Of a DNA stretch of 64,000 nucleotides, positions 24,375 through 33,892 are shown piece after piece; positions within the stretch are counted from its first letter, which is position 1, and every line of letters begins with the position of its first letter. Under the pieces are notes generated by a model, which had not been told where the DNA came from, did not search any database, and worked only from the letters and a program-made list of their open reading frames with translations. Made by a program: the position numbers and the translations under genes. Source of the stretch: CAZAMP01 sp964486455 (lineage in GTDB: Bacteria; Eisenbacteria; RBG-16-71-46; CAZAMP01); the NCBI GenBank assembly GCA_964486455.1, contig CAZAMP010000003.1:106139-170138 (forward strand), given 5' to 3'.

Positions 24375-25652
24375 TTACTCGATCACAATGACCTTGCGGC
24401 AATTCACATCCTCGGTTCCCGGTCCGCTCATTGCCAGACGGGCGAAGTAGACACCGCTCCGTACCGTGAGTCCGGCGTCATCGCGCATGTCCCATTCGAC
24501 AATGTGGGACCCGGTCGCGCGGGTCTCATCGATCAAGGTGCGCACGAGTCGGCCACGTAGATCGAAGACCTCGAGCCGCAGCCGGGCCGAGCGTTGGAGG
24601 TAGATCCGCACGGCGGTACCGCTACTCGTTGGGTTTGGCGAAACCTGTGTGATGATCGCGGCGGGTGTCGCTTGTGGCACGTTGGTCGCGACGTCCGTAG
24701 CAAGCGTGAAATCGTCGCCGAACACATAGAGGGCTTGGCCGACCTTCCCGTCCAGTTCGCGGAATTGGAACTCCAAGAATCCGGCCGACCGCGCGTCGAT
24801 CACACCGAAGAATTGATGTCCTCCGGTCAGATGCCCGCCCCCAACGGGAGCGGCACCGTCGAGCAAAATGCCGACATTTGCTCCATAGATCCCGCTGAGG
24901 TAGCCACCGACGCCATGAAGCGTGCTGTGCCCCGGCACTCGGGTGCCGGTGAACCCATCGTAGTACAGGCAGTGCTCCGGCGGGTCGTCGATGTCGCACT
25001 CCCATGGAGTACCGGTCGCATATCCGTGATTGGGATCGTAGATGGCCCACAGACCTGAATGCGGGGGCCCCGACGTCGTGCTGATCGGATTACTCGCCGG
25101 CGGCTCAGGATGGTTCGATCGCCACTCGATGCCCTGGCTGACGACACTCGGTGCGGATTGCGGGCTCCGAACATGACCCCAGACGGCATCGTCTTCGAAT
25201 CCCTCCTGGAATGTCGAATAGCCCAGAGCTTGGATCTCCGCGAGAAAGGCGTTTTCGTCCCAGCACGTGTAGATGTCCGGTCCCCCATCGCACGCGGACA
25301 GGATTACCGTCGCTTCATCGGATACCGACCCGAACTCGGCGCGGTAGACGAACTCGTCGGTGCCGTCGAACCCCGCGCCGACCTGATAGGTGAATGATCC
25401 GTCGCTGTTGAGAGCGAGGGCCCCGTGGCTGACGTCGGTCACGAGTGAAGCCGTAGCACCGCTCTCGCCGGCGTTCTCTCCGTCGAGTAAGTCATTCTCC
25501 AGAACGCCAAAGGGTTCCACCTCGAGCGTTTGCCCGAATGGAATCCCATACCGATCATCGTTCGCTTCCAGAACCTGGGCCCGAGCGGTTTCGGTAGCCC
25601 CGCCGAGCACCATGGCTACGCAGACGAACAAGTTGACACGTGATTCGCGCAT
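24375..25652 (-). CDS. Secreted protein with Ig-like domain and FlgD-type C-terminal domain
   Basis: 425 residues. A signal peptide (NLFVCVAMVLGGATETARA) is followed by a cadherin/VCBS-like Ig domain (GVLENDLLDGE, GALALNSDGSFTYQVGAGFDGTDEFVYRA in parts). A central domain of unknown type (about 150-330) has four Cys and a YYDGFTGTRVPGHSTLHGVGG segment. The C-terminal FlgD-like Ig domain has SPNPTSSGTAVRI, VFDLRGRLVRTL and VRSGVYFARL. The tail marks it for export to the cell surface in this lineage. Substrate and role are unknown. Confidence 0.8.
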   Translation of the reverse strand: MRESRVNLFVCVAMVLGGATETARAQVLEANDDRYGIPFGQTLEVEPFGVLENDLLDGENAGESGATASLVTDVSHGALALNSDGSFTYQVGAGFDGTDEFVYRAEFGSVSDEATVILSACDGGPDIYTCWDENAFLAEIQALGYSTFQEGFEDDAVWGHVRSPQSAPSVVSQGIEWRSNHPEPPASNPISTTSGPPHSGLWAIYDPNHGYATGTPWECDIDDPPEHCLYYDGFTGTRVPGHSTLHGVGGYLSGIYGANVGILLDGAAPVGGGHLTGGHQFFGVIDARSAGFLEFQFRELDGKVGQALYVFGDDFTLATDVATNVPQATPAAIITQVSPNPTSSGTAVRIYLQRSARLRLEVFDLRGRLVRTLIDETRATGSHIVEWDMRDDAGLTVRSGVYFARLAMSGPGTEDVNCRKVIVIE

Positions 25653-26072
25653 GGCAGCGGTCCTTCCTCGTCATCCAATCAATCCACAACCTGACTGATA
25701 CGCCATCAGCCGCTTCGATGGCTGGTCCCTCTCGACGCTTCGGAGGAATGTGTGATGCTGTCGAGCCATGAGAACCACACCCGACCCACGTGTCAGCCGC
25801 CCGCCGTGGGAGAGAGACAGATGTGGCCTGACCTCATCGCTCATATCCGTGACCGATTATGCGAATCGAGGTTATCGGGGAGCCGTTCCTTGGGGTCGGC
25901 TGCCGCCGGGGGAACGCGGTGGTCCAGGTCCGTTGCTCAGAGCATCATGCCACCAATGAGTCGCACGGTTGATGATAATGATACATTGAAAAGCGAGAAA
26001 TATGTATACGTGAGTGGTCAACACGGGGTCAAGTACCGCAGCGACAGGTTGGAACTGTGCGTTGGATACGGC
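25653..26072. other. Intergenic region without a convincing gene
   Basis: This 420-base stretch lies between the stop of the acetolactate-synthase-like gene and the start of the secreted protein gene (both on the minus strand). It should contain the promoter of the latter. A longer plus-strand frame crossing it is antisense to the enzyme gene and looks spurious. An AT-rich stretch (gataatgatacattgaaaa) lies at about 25974-25992. Confidence 0.5.
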
Positions 26073-27707
26073 CTAGATCGGACACACGAGCTTCCCCAGC
26101 CGCTCGGTGAGCTTCACGTTCTCGCTGTAGTCCACCGGGCAGTCGATCACGACCGGACGATCCGCCGCGAACGCCTTCTCCATCGCGGGTTTCAGCTCGC
26201 CGGCCGCTTCGATCCGGTAGGCCTCGCAGCCAAAACTCTTCGCCAGCGTGACGAAGTCCGGGTTTCCAAACCTTACGTGACTCGAGCGTCCGAACTGATT
26301 GATCTGCTTCCACTCGATGAGCCCGTAGGAATTATCGCGCCATATCATCGCGACGACCGGCGTGCCGATGCGAACGGCGGTCTCGAGTTCCTGCACGTTC
26401 ATTAGGAAACCGGCATCGCCGTTGATGCTGAGGATCCGCCGCTGGGGATAGAGAAGCTTCGCGCCGATCGATCCGGGAAGGGCGATTCCCATGCTGGCGA
26501 ACCCATTCGAGATGACACAGCTGTTCGGTTCGTGGCACGGGTACATGCGAGCGATCCACATCTTGTGCGCGCCGACGTCGGAGATGAGGATGTCGTCCGG
26601 GCTCATCACCTCGCGTACGTCGTGGAGAATCCTCTGTGGCTTCAACGGGAACGAGTCATCGCCGCTCAGCGCGGCCAACTCCTTCAGGATCGCTTGCCGG
26701 AGGCGCGTCGTGTAGCCGCGATCGTCCCGCGGCGTGATCTTCGCCGCCAACTCGTCGAGCGTGATCGCGATGTCGGCCTCGATGCCGCAGCTCAGCTCGT
26801 AGTGACCGTCTACCTCGGCGGGTGAGCGGTCGATGTGGATGATCTGCTTGTCGCGGTTGGGATTCCAGGCCACCGGCGCGTATTCGACGAGATCGTATCC
26901 CACGGTGATGACCAGATCCGCCCGGTCGAACCCGCAGAGCGCATAGTCGTGCTCCTGAAGCCCGACCGCGAGCAGTGAACGCGGATCGGTGTAGGGCAGT
27001 AGCCCCTTTGCCATGAACGTGTGGGCGCAGCGAATGCCGGTCGTCTCGACAAAACGGCGAACAGCTTCCTTCGCGCATCCGCGTACGGCACCGTTTCCGA
27101 GGATCATGATCGGAAATCTGGAACGATTGATCTGATCGGCCGCGCGCTCGACCTGGGCCATGAGTGGCTCGGGGGCGCGTGGCTGCTGTGGGGTCAGCGG
27201 TCGAGCGTCTATCTCGCGCGCCGCGATGTCTTCTGGAAAGTCGATGTGTGTCGCGCCCGTCTTCTCGGTCTGTGCGACTTTGAACGCTTTGCGAACCACC
27301 TCGGGCACGATCTCCGGTGTGACGATCTGCGCAGAGTACTTCGTCATCGGTTGGAAAAGAGCGACCAGATCCATCGCCTGATGGGGTTCCTTGTGGAGCC
27401 GGTTCACGCCGGCCTGTCCGGTCACGGCGACGAGCGGCGAGCGGTCCATGTTCGCGTCCGCGACACCCGTGACCAGGTTCGTTGCCCCTGGCCCTAGCGT
27501 CGACAGGCAGACCGATGCCTTGCCCGTCAGGCGCCCCTGGACATCCGCCATGAACGCGCCGGCCTGCTCGTGGCGCACCTGGACAAAGCTGACATCGCTG
27601 TCGAGAAGCGCATCCATTACATCCAGGTTCTCTTCACCCGGGATGCCGAAGATGAACGAGACCTGCTCGTTTTCGAGGCACTTCACGAAGAGTTCGGCCG
27701 CTTTCAT
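26073..27707 (-). CDS. Thiamine-diphosphate enzyme of the acetolactate synthase type
   Basis: 544 residues, full length for the family. The N-terminal ThDP Pyr domain has the catalytic Glu47 in VRHEQAG and the LSTLGPGATNLVTGVADA segment. A central domain follows, and the C-terminal PP domain has GDAGFLMNVQELETA and DNSYGLI as the metal and ThDP motif. The opening IFGIPGEENLDVMDAL is like the catabolic, FAD-independent enzymes (AlsS type), which condense two pyruvates to acetolactate. No regulatory small subunit gene lies nearby, which fits the catabolic form. Benzaldehyde-lyase-like or other carboligase activity cannot be excluded. Confidence 0.87.
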   Translation of the reverse strand: MKAAELFVKCLENEQVSFIFGIPGEENLDVMDALLDSDVSFVQVRHEQAGAFMADVQGRLTGKASVCLSTLGPGATNLVTGVADANMDRSPLVAVTGQAGVNRLHKEPHQAMDLVALFQPMTKYSAQIVTPEIVPEVVRKAFKVAQTEKTGATHIDFPEDIAAREIDARPLTPQQPRAPEPLMAQVERAADQINRSRFPIMILGNGAVRGCAKEAVRRFVETTGIRCAHTFMAKGLLPYTDPRSLLAVGLQEHDYALCGFDRADLVITVGYDLVEYAPVAWNPNRDKQIIHIDRSPAEVDGHYELSCGIEADIAITLDELAAKITPRDDRGYTTRLRQAILKELAALSGDDSFPLKPQRILHDVREVMSPDDILISDVGAHKMWIARMYPCHEPNSCVISNGFASMGIALPGSIGAKLLYPQRRILSINGDAGFLMNVQELETAVRIGTPVVAMIWRDNSYGLIEWKQINQFGRSSHVRFGNPDFVTLAKSFGCEAYRIEAAGELKPAMEKAFAADRPVVIDCPVDYSENVKLTERLGKLVCPI

Positions 27708-27728
27708 GGAGATACCCCCGATCGGCCC

Positions 27729-28517
27729 CTAGTGTTCGAAATGGACGTTGCCCGGCGTGTCACTCATGTGGAGGTGGAACCCGCGCTTCACCAATAGCTC
27801 TTTGACCGATCCGACCATCTCAGGGTTCCCGCAGACGAAGACGTGACAGGCATCGGGATCGAGCCGGCCGCCGGTGGCGGCGTGATAGGCATCGGAATCC
27901 AGGAGCTGCTGGACGCGGCCGCGCCGCCCAGTCCAGTCCGTCGATTCAGGTTCGCGCGAGACGAGTGGTAGGTAGATGAAGGATGGATCGTCACGCGCGA
28001 CGGACTCGAGCTCCGCACGGTAACCGAGATCCGACACGCGGCGGACACCGTTCATGAGGACGAAGCGCCGCCACCGCCCGGTGCCGCGATGACCCCGCAG
28101 AATCGAAACGGACGGCGCGATTCCCGTGCCGGTCGAGATCATCACGAAGTCGGTGTCGGGCCGCACGCCTTCGAGGGTGAGCGAACCGCGCGCATCGGGA
28201 TCCAGACCGAGGCGATCGCCCTCACGAGGCATCCAGCCGCTTTCGGCCGATCCATCTCCACGACCGACGAGGACGAAGAACTCCAGCGCGTCGTCATCGG
28301 TCGGAGCGGACGCGATCGAGAACGGACGGCGCTTGAGCCCCGCCGGCGCATCCGACGTCGGCCCCGTAGGAATGTTGAGAAAGATGTACTGACCGGGGAC
28401 AAACCACGGGATGATTCCGGTGTCGGGGCGGATGCGGATGATGGCGAGCTCATCGTTCAGATCGGCTCTCGACACGAGCGTTGCGTTCAGCTCCCGGGCG
28501 GCATCCATGCTGTCCAA
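27729..28517 (-). CDS. Ferredoxin-NADP+ reductase (Fpr type)
   Basis: 262 residues with the FAD-binding motif RRPFSIAS, the isoalloxazine-contacting region, the NADP domain start ISTGTGIAPSVSIL and the CGNPEMV motif. The C-terminus FHLHMSDTPGNVHFEH is in the style of bacterial Fpr proteins, which usually end in VHVEKYW-like residues. It moves electrons between NADPH and ferredoxin or flavodoxin. It is 21 bases upstream of the acetolactate-synthase-like gene and probably cotranscribed. Confidence 0.88.
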   Translation of the reverse strand: MDSMDAARELNATLVSRADLNDELAIIRIRPDTGIIPWFVPGQYIFLNIPTGPTSDAPAGLKRRPFSIASAPTDDDALEFFVLVGRGDGSAESGWMPREGDRLGLDPDARGSLTLEGVRPDTDFVMISTGTGIAPSVSILRGHRGTGRWRRFVLMNGVRRVSDLGYRAELESVARDDPSFIYLPLVSREPESTDWTGRRGRVQQLLDSDAYHAATGGRLDPDACHVFVCGNPEMVGSVKELLVKRGFHLHMSDTPGNVHFEH

Positions 28518-28794
28518 GACCTCCTCTGATCGCCCGCGATCCTATCACGGTCCGGGACGACTGCGTGACAACCATTCCCCGCGCCGGACGGGGCTGCTAT
28601 TCTATCGCCTCGCGAGTTTGCTGGAGTTTCAGTGGGGATGGATCCCGGCCGACTTCGGATTCGCAGCGTTGCCGTGCACATGGCCACCATCCACTCGATA
28701 TTCCCAGTGCGCTATACAGGAACCTGATCTGGGGCTGGGCGAGCATCCAGAGCGGAGCTGTCAGCGACTTCGGATCATTCTCGTGGAGGACGAG

Positions 28795-30336
28795 ATGAAC
28801 ACGATCAACCCGCCAATGCCTCGCCGTCGCTTTCTTCAGGTGATGGGCGGGGCGGTAGCCGGCGGCGCGGCCGGTCTCGCGTGGCCTTCGTCACTCGGCC
28901 GCCTGCTCTCACCGGCCGACGCGCACGCCGCGATGAGCGATCCGTTTCCGGTTGGCGAAGGCCTTGCCGAGCATGTCATCTCGATAGCCCGGTCTCACTC
29001 CGCCGAGTTTGCCGAGCTGTATCTGGAACGGCGCGTCGTCACCAAGTTGCGGATGGCCGACGGAGGCATTCAGTCCGTCGAACAGGGGATCTACGCGGGG
29101 TGTGGCGTTCGCGCCGTCGACAGGGAACGAACCGGATACGCGCACGCGGACTCGTTCGAGGAAGAACCGCTTCTTGCCGCGGCGCGGGATGTCGCGACTA
29201 TCGCGGGCCGTGGTCTCTCGCGGGGCGTCCATGGCGTCCGGTTCAAGCCCGAGGATCCGCCTGTGATGGTTCAGTGCATTCTACCGTTCGACGAGGTAGA
29301 GCCGGATGAGCGCGTGGAATGGATGAAACGTGCCGACGAGGTGGCGCGCGCCTACGACCCGGCGGTCAAGCAGGTCACGATCGAATACACCGACGAGATG
29401 CTCCACTTTGCCGTGCTGAACTCGGAGGGCGTTTGGGTCGAGGACACGCTCCCGCTGCTCTACATGCGCGTCAACGTGAACGCGGCGAAGAACGGCGGGA
29501 CGGGGAGCGGACACGAGCGCATAAGCTATCGCTTGGGCGCGGAGCAAATGGGCGATGACGCGGCAGGCAAGGCCGCCCGCGAATCCGCGCGTGTGGCCGT
29601 GACCATGTGCGAAGCGGGGGAGGCGCCCTCCGGAGAGATGCCGGTCATCCTCGGATCCGCCGGCGGGGTCTTGTTTCATGAAGCCGTCGGTCACGGCCTG
29701 GAAGGCGATTTCGTCCGCCGCGGCACATCGGCGTTCACGGGCCGTGTCGGGGAGAAGGTGGCCTCGGACCGCGTGTCGGTCGTCGACACGGGGGCGATTC
29801 CGAACCTGCGCGGTTCGTTCAACGTCGATGATGAAGGAACCGTGCCGCGTAAGAACGTGCTGATTGAAAACGGAGTCCTCCGCGGCTTCATGACTGACCG
29901 GATATCCGCCGAGACCATGGAGATCCCGCTCTCGGGCAACGGCCGTCGGCAGTCGTACCGCCACCCTCCCATGGTTCGCATGACAAACACGTATCTCTCG
30001 GAGGGGAAGGACGACGTCGAGGAGATGATCCGTGAAACGAAGTCGGGGCTCTACGCGAAGAAGCTCGGGGGCGGAGAGGTCGACATCACGTCGGGCAATT
30101 TCACGTTCGGCGTGCTGGAGGCGTATCGCATCGAGGACGGAAAGATCACATCGCCCGTCCGCGGGGCCAACCTCGTCGGGAACGGACCCGAGGTCGTGAG
30201 CCGGATCGATCGTGTGGGGCCAGACCTGGCGTTCTGGGTGGGAACGTGCGGGAAAGGGCAGTGGGTACCGGTCACATCGGGCTCTCCGACACTTCGGATC
30301 TCGTCGATGACCGTCGGTGGATCGAGTCAGGGATAG
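28795..30336 (+). CDS. tldD: TldD-family metalloprotease subunit with a Tat signal
   Basis: 513 residues. ATG 28795 has GGAGG five bases upstream. The N-terminus carries a twin-arginine signal (PRRRFLQVMGG, then a Gly/Ala-rich core ending near SPADAHA). The TldD zinc motif HEAVGHGLEGD lies at 295-305. TldD with TldE/PmbA forms a heterodimeric protease known from microcin B17 maturation and peptide degradation, usually in the cytoplasm, so the Tat signal implies an exported version. The tldE gene follows 10 bases later. A decayed copy of this 5' region lies at 6845-6972. Confidence 0.93.
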   Translation: MNTINPPMPRRRFLQVMGGAVAGGAAGLAWPSSLGRLLSPADAHAAMSDPFPVGEGLAEHVISIARSHSAEFAELYLERRVVTKLRMADGGIQSVEQGIYAGCGVRAVDRERTGYAHADSFEEEPLLAAARDVATIAGRGLSRGVHGVRFKPEDPPVMVQCILPFDEVEPDERVEWMKRADEVARAYDPAVKQVTIEYTDEMLHFAVLNSEGVWVEDTLPLLYMRVNVNAAKNGGTGSGHERISYRLGAEQMGDDAAGKAARESARVAVTMCEAGEAPSGEMPVILGSAGGVLFHEAVGHGLEGDFVRRGTSAFTGRVGEKVASDRVSVVDTGAIPNLRGSFNVDDEGTVPRKNVLIENGVLRGFMTDRISAETMEIPLSGNGRRQSYRHPPMVRMTNTYLSEGKDDVEEMIRETKSGLYAKKLGGGEVDITSGNFTFGVLEAYRIEDGKITSPVRGANLVGNGPEVVSRIDRVGPDLAFWVGTCGKGQWVPVTSGSPTLRISSMTVGGSSQG

Positions 30337-30346
30337 GGAGGACGCC

Positions 30347-31705
30347 GTGAACGAACGAAAGCTGTTGGATGAGGCTCTCGGCGTGCTCCGCGCGGCCGGC
30401 GCGCAGGGAGATGCCTATCTCGAACACCGCCGGACCCTCAACCTGAACGTGCGTGAATCGGTCCTCGAGGACGTTGCGCGCGCGGAACTGCGCGGGATAG
30501 CCGTGAGGGCGATGAAAGACGGTCGCCTGGGATTTGTGCACTCCAGCGCCGTGCATCTGGATGACGCGAGACGCGCGGCCGAGATGGCGATCGGGCTCGC
30601 GAAGGCCGGAACGCCGCGTGACGATCTGGTGATCGCTCCCCCCGTCGCGCCGGGTGACGGACACGACGAGGGCGAGCCGCACCGGCTCTTCGACGCCACG
30701 ATCGAAGAACGGACCATCGATGAGAAGGTCGACCGGTGTCGCCAGACCGAGGCGACTGCGATGGCGCACGACCCACGGGTCACGCGATCGAACGGCGCCG
30801 GCTACTCCGAATCACTTGCCGGTTTCTGGATCGGGAACACGCGGGGACTCTTCCGCCACTATCGGAAGAGCTACCTGACGGTTGGAGTGGAGGTGGTTGC
30901 CGAAGGCGACGGGGAGATGCAGCCCGGGCAGCGAGGCGCGGAAGCGATCCGATGGAACGACCTGCCGGATCCAATCGATCTCGGCCGGCGGGCCGCATCG
31001 CGGGCGGCCGATCTTCTGGGCGGCCGACCCGTGCCGACGGGACGCTATCCCATCATCATCTCGCCGGACGCCGGGTGGACGTTTCTCGTCTATCTGACGG
31101 TGGCGCTCAACGGCGAGCATTTGAGCCGTGGACGCTCGTGGCTCGTCGATCGCGATGATCCCGTGATCGGAAGTCCGCTCGTCACAGTTCGCGATGATGG
31201 TCTTCACGCGAAAGGGCCGGCCAGCATTCCGTTCGACGCTGAGGGCGTGAACACCGACGAAACCGTGCTTCTCGAAGCGGGGCGTGTAAGCGGCCAGCTG
31301 CTCGATCTGGCAACCGGCAAGCGAATGGAGGCGGCGTCAAACGGGCATGCCCGTCGCGAAAGCTACGAAGGGTTGCCCGAGATCGGTGCTCACAACATCT
31401 ATCTGGAGCCGGGCCACATGTCGCCTGATGATCTCATCTCGGATGTGAAGGAAGGGCTTTGGGTGTGGGGTTTGTCCGGATGGTGGATCGGCCTGGACCC
31501 GTCCAATCCGAACTACTCGAGTGCTGCGTTCGGTCTCTGGATCGAGAACGGCGAGCCGACGAAGCCGGTCGCACGTGTGACGATCGCGGGAGGGATCGAG
31601 GAGATCCTTCGGGGCGTGTCGGCCGTCGGGTCCGATCTCGAGTGGAACTACCCGACGAAGACACCGACGTTTCTCGTGTCGGAGATGGCCGTCTCTGGGA
31701 CATAG
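30347..31705 (+). CDS. pmbA: TldE/PmbA-family protease subunit
   Basis: GTG 30347 has GGAGG five bases upstream; an in-frame start at 30317 overlaps tldD and is less likely. The 452-residue product has the PmbA/TldE layout: an N-terminal NVRESVLEDVARAELRGIAVRA segment (in parts), a central dimerisation region, and a C-terminal catalytic-side domain (GLSGWWIGLDPSNPNYSSAAFG) without the zinc motif, which in this pair is supplied by TldD. It has no signal peptide, so if the complex works outside the cytoplasm it would have to ride along with the Tat-targeted partner. Confidence 0.92.
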   Translation: MNERKLLDEALGVLRAAGAQGDAYLEHRRTLNLNVRESVLEDVARAELRGIAVRAMKDGRLGFVHSSAVHLDDARRAAEMAIGLAKAGTPRDDLVIAPPVAPGDGHDEGEPHRLFDATIEERTIDEKVDRCRQTEATAMAHDPRVTRSNGAGYSESLAGFWIGNTRGLFRHYRKSYLTVGVEVVAEGDGEMQPGQRGAEAIRWNDLPDPIDLGRRAASRAADLLGGRPVPTGRYPIIISPDAGWTFLVYLTVALNGEHLSRGRSWLVDRDDPVIGSPLVTVRDDGLHAKGPASIPFDAEGVNTDETVLLEAGRVSGQLLDLATGKRMEAASNGHARRESYEGLPEIGAHNIYLEPGHMSPDDLISDVKEGLWVWGLSGWWIGLDPSNPNYSSAAFGLWIENGEPTKPVARVTIAGGIEEILRGVSAVGSDLEWNYPTKTPTFLVSEMAVSGT

Positions 31706-31837
31706 GGGCGTGGCGAGAGGGTCATGCGCCGGTCTCCGCGCTCCTACCCCGGTCAGCCGGCAATGTCCGAGCGGAAGTCTGCGGGTTGCGGATGATGTTT
31801 CATGGATCGTGCAATTCCGAAAGGACGGTAACGAAGG

Positions 31838-33667
31838 ATGCCCACCACGATGAAGAGCAAACGAAGCGGCTCGGCCGCGAAGAAGACAACGAGCACAAAG
31901 AAGATCCGGTGGGACCTGAGCGAGCTATACAGCGGGCGGGATGATCCCAAGATCGATCGAGATCTGAAGCGGCTCGCCTCGAAAGGCCGCCGCTTCGCAA
32001 AGCGCTATCAGGGTGAGATGTCCAGCCTGGACGCCGCCGGGATGAAGTCGCTTCTGCGAGAGATGGAAGCGATTCAGCTCATCGCCGATCAGGTCATTCT
32101 CTTCGCTTATCTCAAGTTCACGATCAAGAGCAATGACTCCGAGTGGAGCGCGTTCCTGCAATCGTGTCAGGAGCGCATCACGGAGGGGATGGCACAGACC
32201 GAATTCGTCGCGGTCGAGTGGTCTCGGCTCTCGGATGCAAAGGCAAGACGCCTTCTAAAGGCGCCCGAGCTTGCCCGTTATCGCCACTTTCTGGAGCGCG
32301 CGCGACAGCACAAATCGTACATGCTGAGCGTGGCGGAAGAGATGCTCGCCACGCGGCTCGATCCCGTGGGCGCGTCCGGTTGGCGCCGCTACTTCCATTC
32401 CGTTCTCTCCAACATTGAGTTCACGCATCGTGGGAAACGCGTCACGCAACCGGAGCTCGTGGCCCTCATGTCGAATGAAGACCGGGAGATCCGTCACGAC
32501 GCCGTCGTCGCGAGAGCCAAGGGGCTCGACGCAAACCGAAAGCCGCTCACTTTCGCGTTCAACATGTTGCTTGGCGCGAAGAAACTCGACGATGAGCTCC
32601 GCGATTATGAGCATTGGATCCGCCGACGGAACATCGACAACGAGTTTCCCGATGACGCCGTCGAGGCGCTGGTCAAGGCCGTTGTGGAACGGACAGATAT
32701 CCTGCGACGATACTTGAAGCTGAAGAAGGCTCTTCTGGGTGTCGATCCGTTCATGTCCTACGATCTATACGCTCCGATTCCCCAGGTCAAGAAGCCGAAG
32801 ATGAACTACGCCAAGAGCGTAGAGATGATCCTCGATACGTTCGAAAAGACACGGCCGGCATTCGGAGAGATCACCCGAGACGTTCTGGCCGGTCGCCACG
32901 TCGATCTGCCGCCCGACAAGGGAAAGCGCGGGGGAGCGTACTGCGCGCCGAACCGCAAGGGCCTGCCGTTCGTATTCATGAACTGGACCGGCGAGATGCG
33001 TGATGTCACGACCCTGGCTCATGAGCTCGGGCATGCGGTGCACATGGCGCTCAGCAAGAAGCATGGACCGCTCGGCGCGAGCCGAAGCCTGGTTATGAGC
33101 GAGGTCGCGTCGGTCTTCATGGAGACGCTCATCGCCGAGCGTCTCTTCGCGGAATCGAAGAGCCGGCGCCAGCGGTTGGAGATGCTCCGCCAGATCATCG
33201 AAGCCGGATTCGTCACGACATATCGTCAAATCCAGTTTCATCTCGTGGAATCCGCGTCCCACGAGCGGCGACGGGAACAAGGGGAGCTCTCCTACGAGGA
33301 TCTCGGTCGGATCTACGTCGAAGCGGAGCGGAAGATCTACGGCAGCATCATGAAGTCGCAAAGGGGCAGTGAGAACTTCTGGATGGCGATCACTCACTTC
33401 GTGGATCGCCCGGGGTACGTGTACGCGTACTGCGCCAGCTATCTCGTCGTGCTCGCCCTCTACGCGCGCTACCTCGAAGTCGGTCCGAGCTTCCTCGCCA
33501 AGTACGAAAAGGTCCTGGCGGCCGGCGGGACGCAGAGTCCTCAGGATCTGCTCGGCGGGCTTGGCGTGGACTGGAGTCGTCCGGACTTCTGGTCGAAGGG
33601 TCTCGAGGTGCTCGGTACGTATGTGGACCGCTTCGAGGCGACGGCGAAGGAGATGAAGCTGATCTAG
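31838..33667 (+). CDS. pepF: Oligoendopeptidase F (M3 family metallopeptidase)
   Basis: 609 residues, the usual size. The zinc motif is LAHELGHAVHMA (about 393-398), followed by the third ligand region SEVASVFMETL. Family motifs NRKGLPFVFMNWTGEMRDVTTL (in parts) and the C-terminal YVYAYCASYLVVLALYARY region are intact. It has a Lys-rich N-terminus (MKSKRSGSAAKKTT) and no signal, so it is cytoplasmic and degrades short peptides. An ATG four codons later is an alternative start. It is separated from tldE by about 130 bases. Confidence 0.94.
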   Translation: MPTTMKSKRSGSAAKKTTSTKKIRWDLSELYSGRDDPKIDRDLKRLASKGRRFAKRYQGEMSSLDAAGMKSLLREMEAIQLIADQVILFAYLKFTIKSNDSEWSAFLQSCQERITEGMAQTEFVAVEWSRLSDAKARRLLKAPELARYRHFLERARQHKSYMLSVAEEMLATRLDPVGASGWRRYFHSVLSNIEFTHRGKRVTQPELVALMSNEDREIRHDAVVARAKGLDANRKPLTFAFNMLLGAKKLDDELRDYEHWIRRRNIDNEFPDDAVEALVKAVVERTDILRRYLKLKKALLGVDPFMSYDLYAPIPQVKKPKMNYAKSVEMILDTFEKTRPAFGEITRDVLAGRHVDLPPDKGKRGGAYCAPNRKGLPFVFMNWTGEMRDVTTLAHELGHAVHMALSKKHGPLGASRSLVMSEVASVFMETLIAERLFAESKSRRQRLEMLRQIIEAGFVTTYRQIQFHLVESASHERRREQGELSYEDLGRIYVEAERKIYGSIMKSQRGSENFWMAITHFVDRPGYVYAYCASYLVVLALYARYLEVGPSFLAKYEKVLAAGGTQSPQDLLGGLGVDWSRPDFWSKGLEVLGTYVDRFEATAKEMKLI

Positions 33668-33892
33668 CCCATGGGGCTCCGTCGAGCCTTGCGAGAGATC
33701 GATGGGGAGGCTTGAGCGACAACCCTCACTCCGTGATCGGATCGCTATTCATGGCGGCCTAACGTGGATCTGTGGTCAGGGCGTGAAGCTATTCGCTTGA
33801 AATCAAATAGGTTGCAATGCACCTGCCGAGCAATGGGCGGCGACGGCGGGCTTCATGGGGGTGGTGAGGCCGCTGATCTCGCGGGGTCCGGT

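Noticed and set aside
25752..26405. Plus-strand frame of 217 codons over the intergenic region and the end of the acetolactate-synthase-like gene
   Set aside because: More than half of it is antisense to a well-conserved enzyme, and the rest shows no motif.
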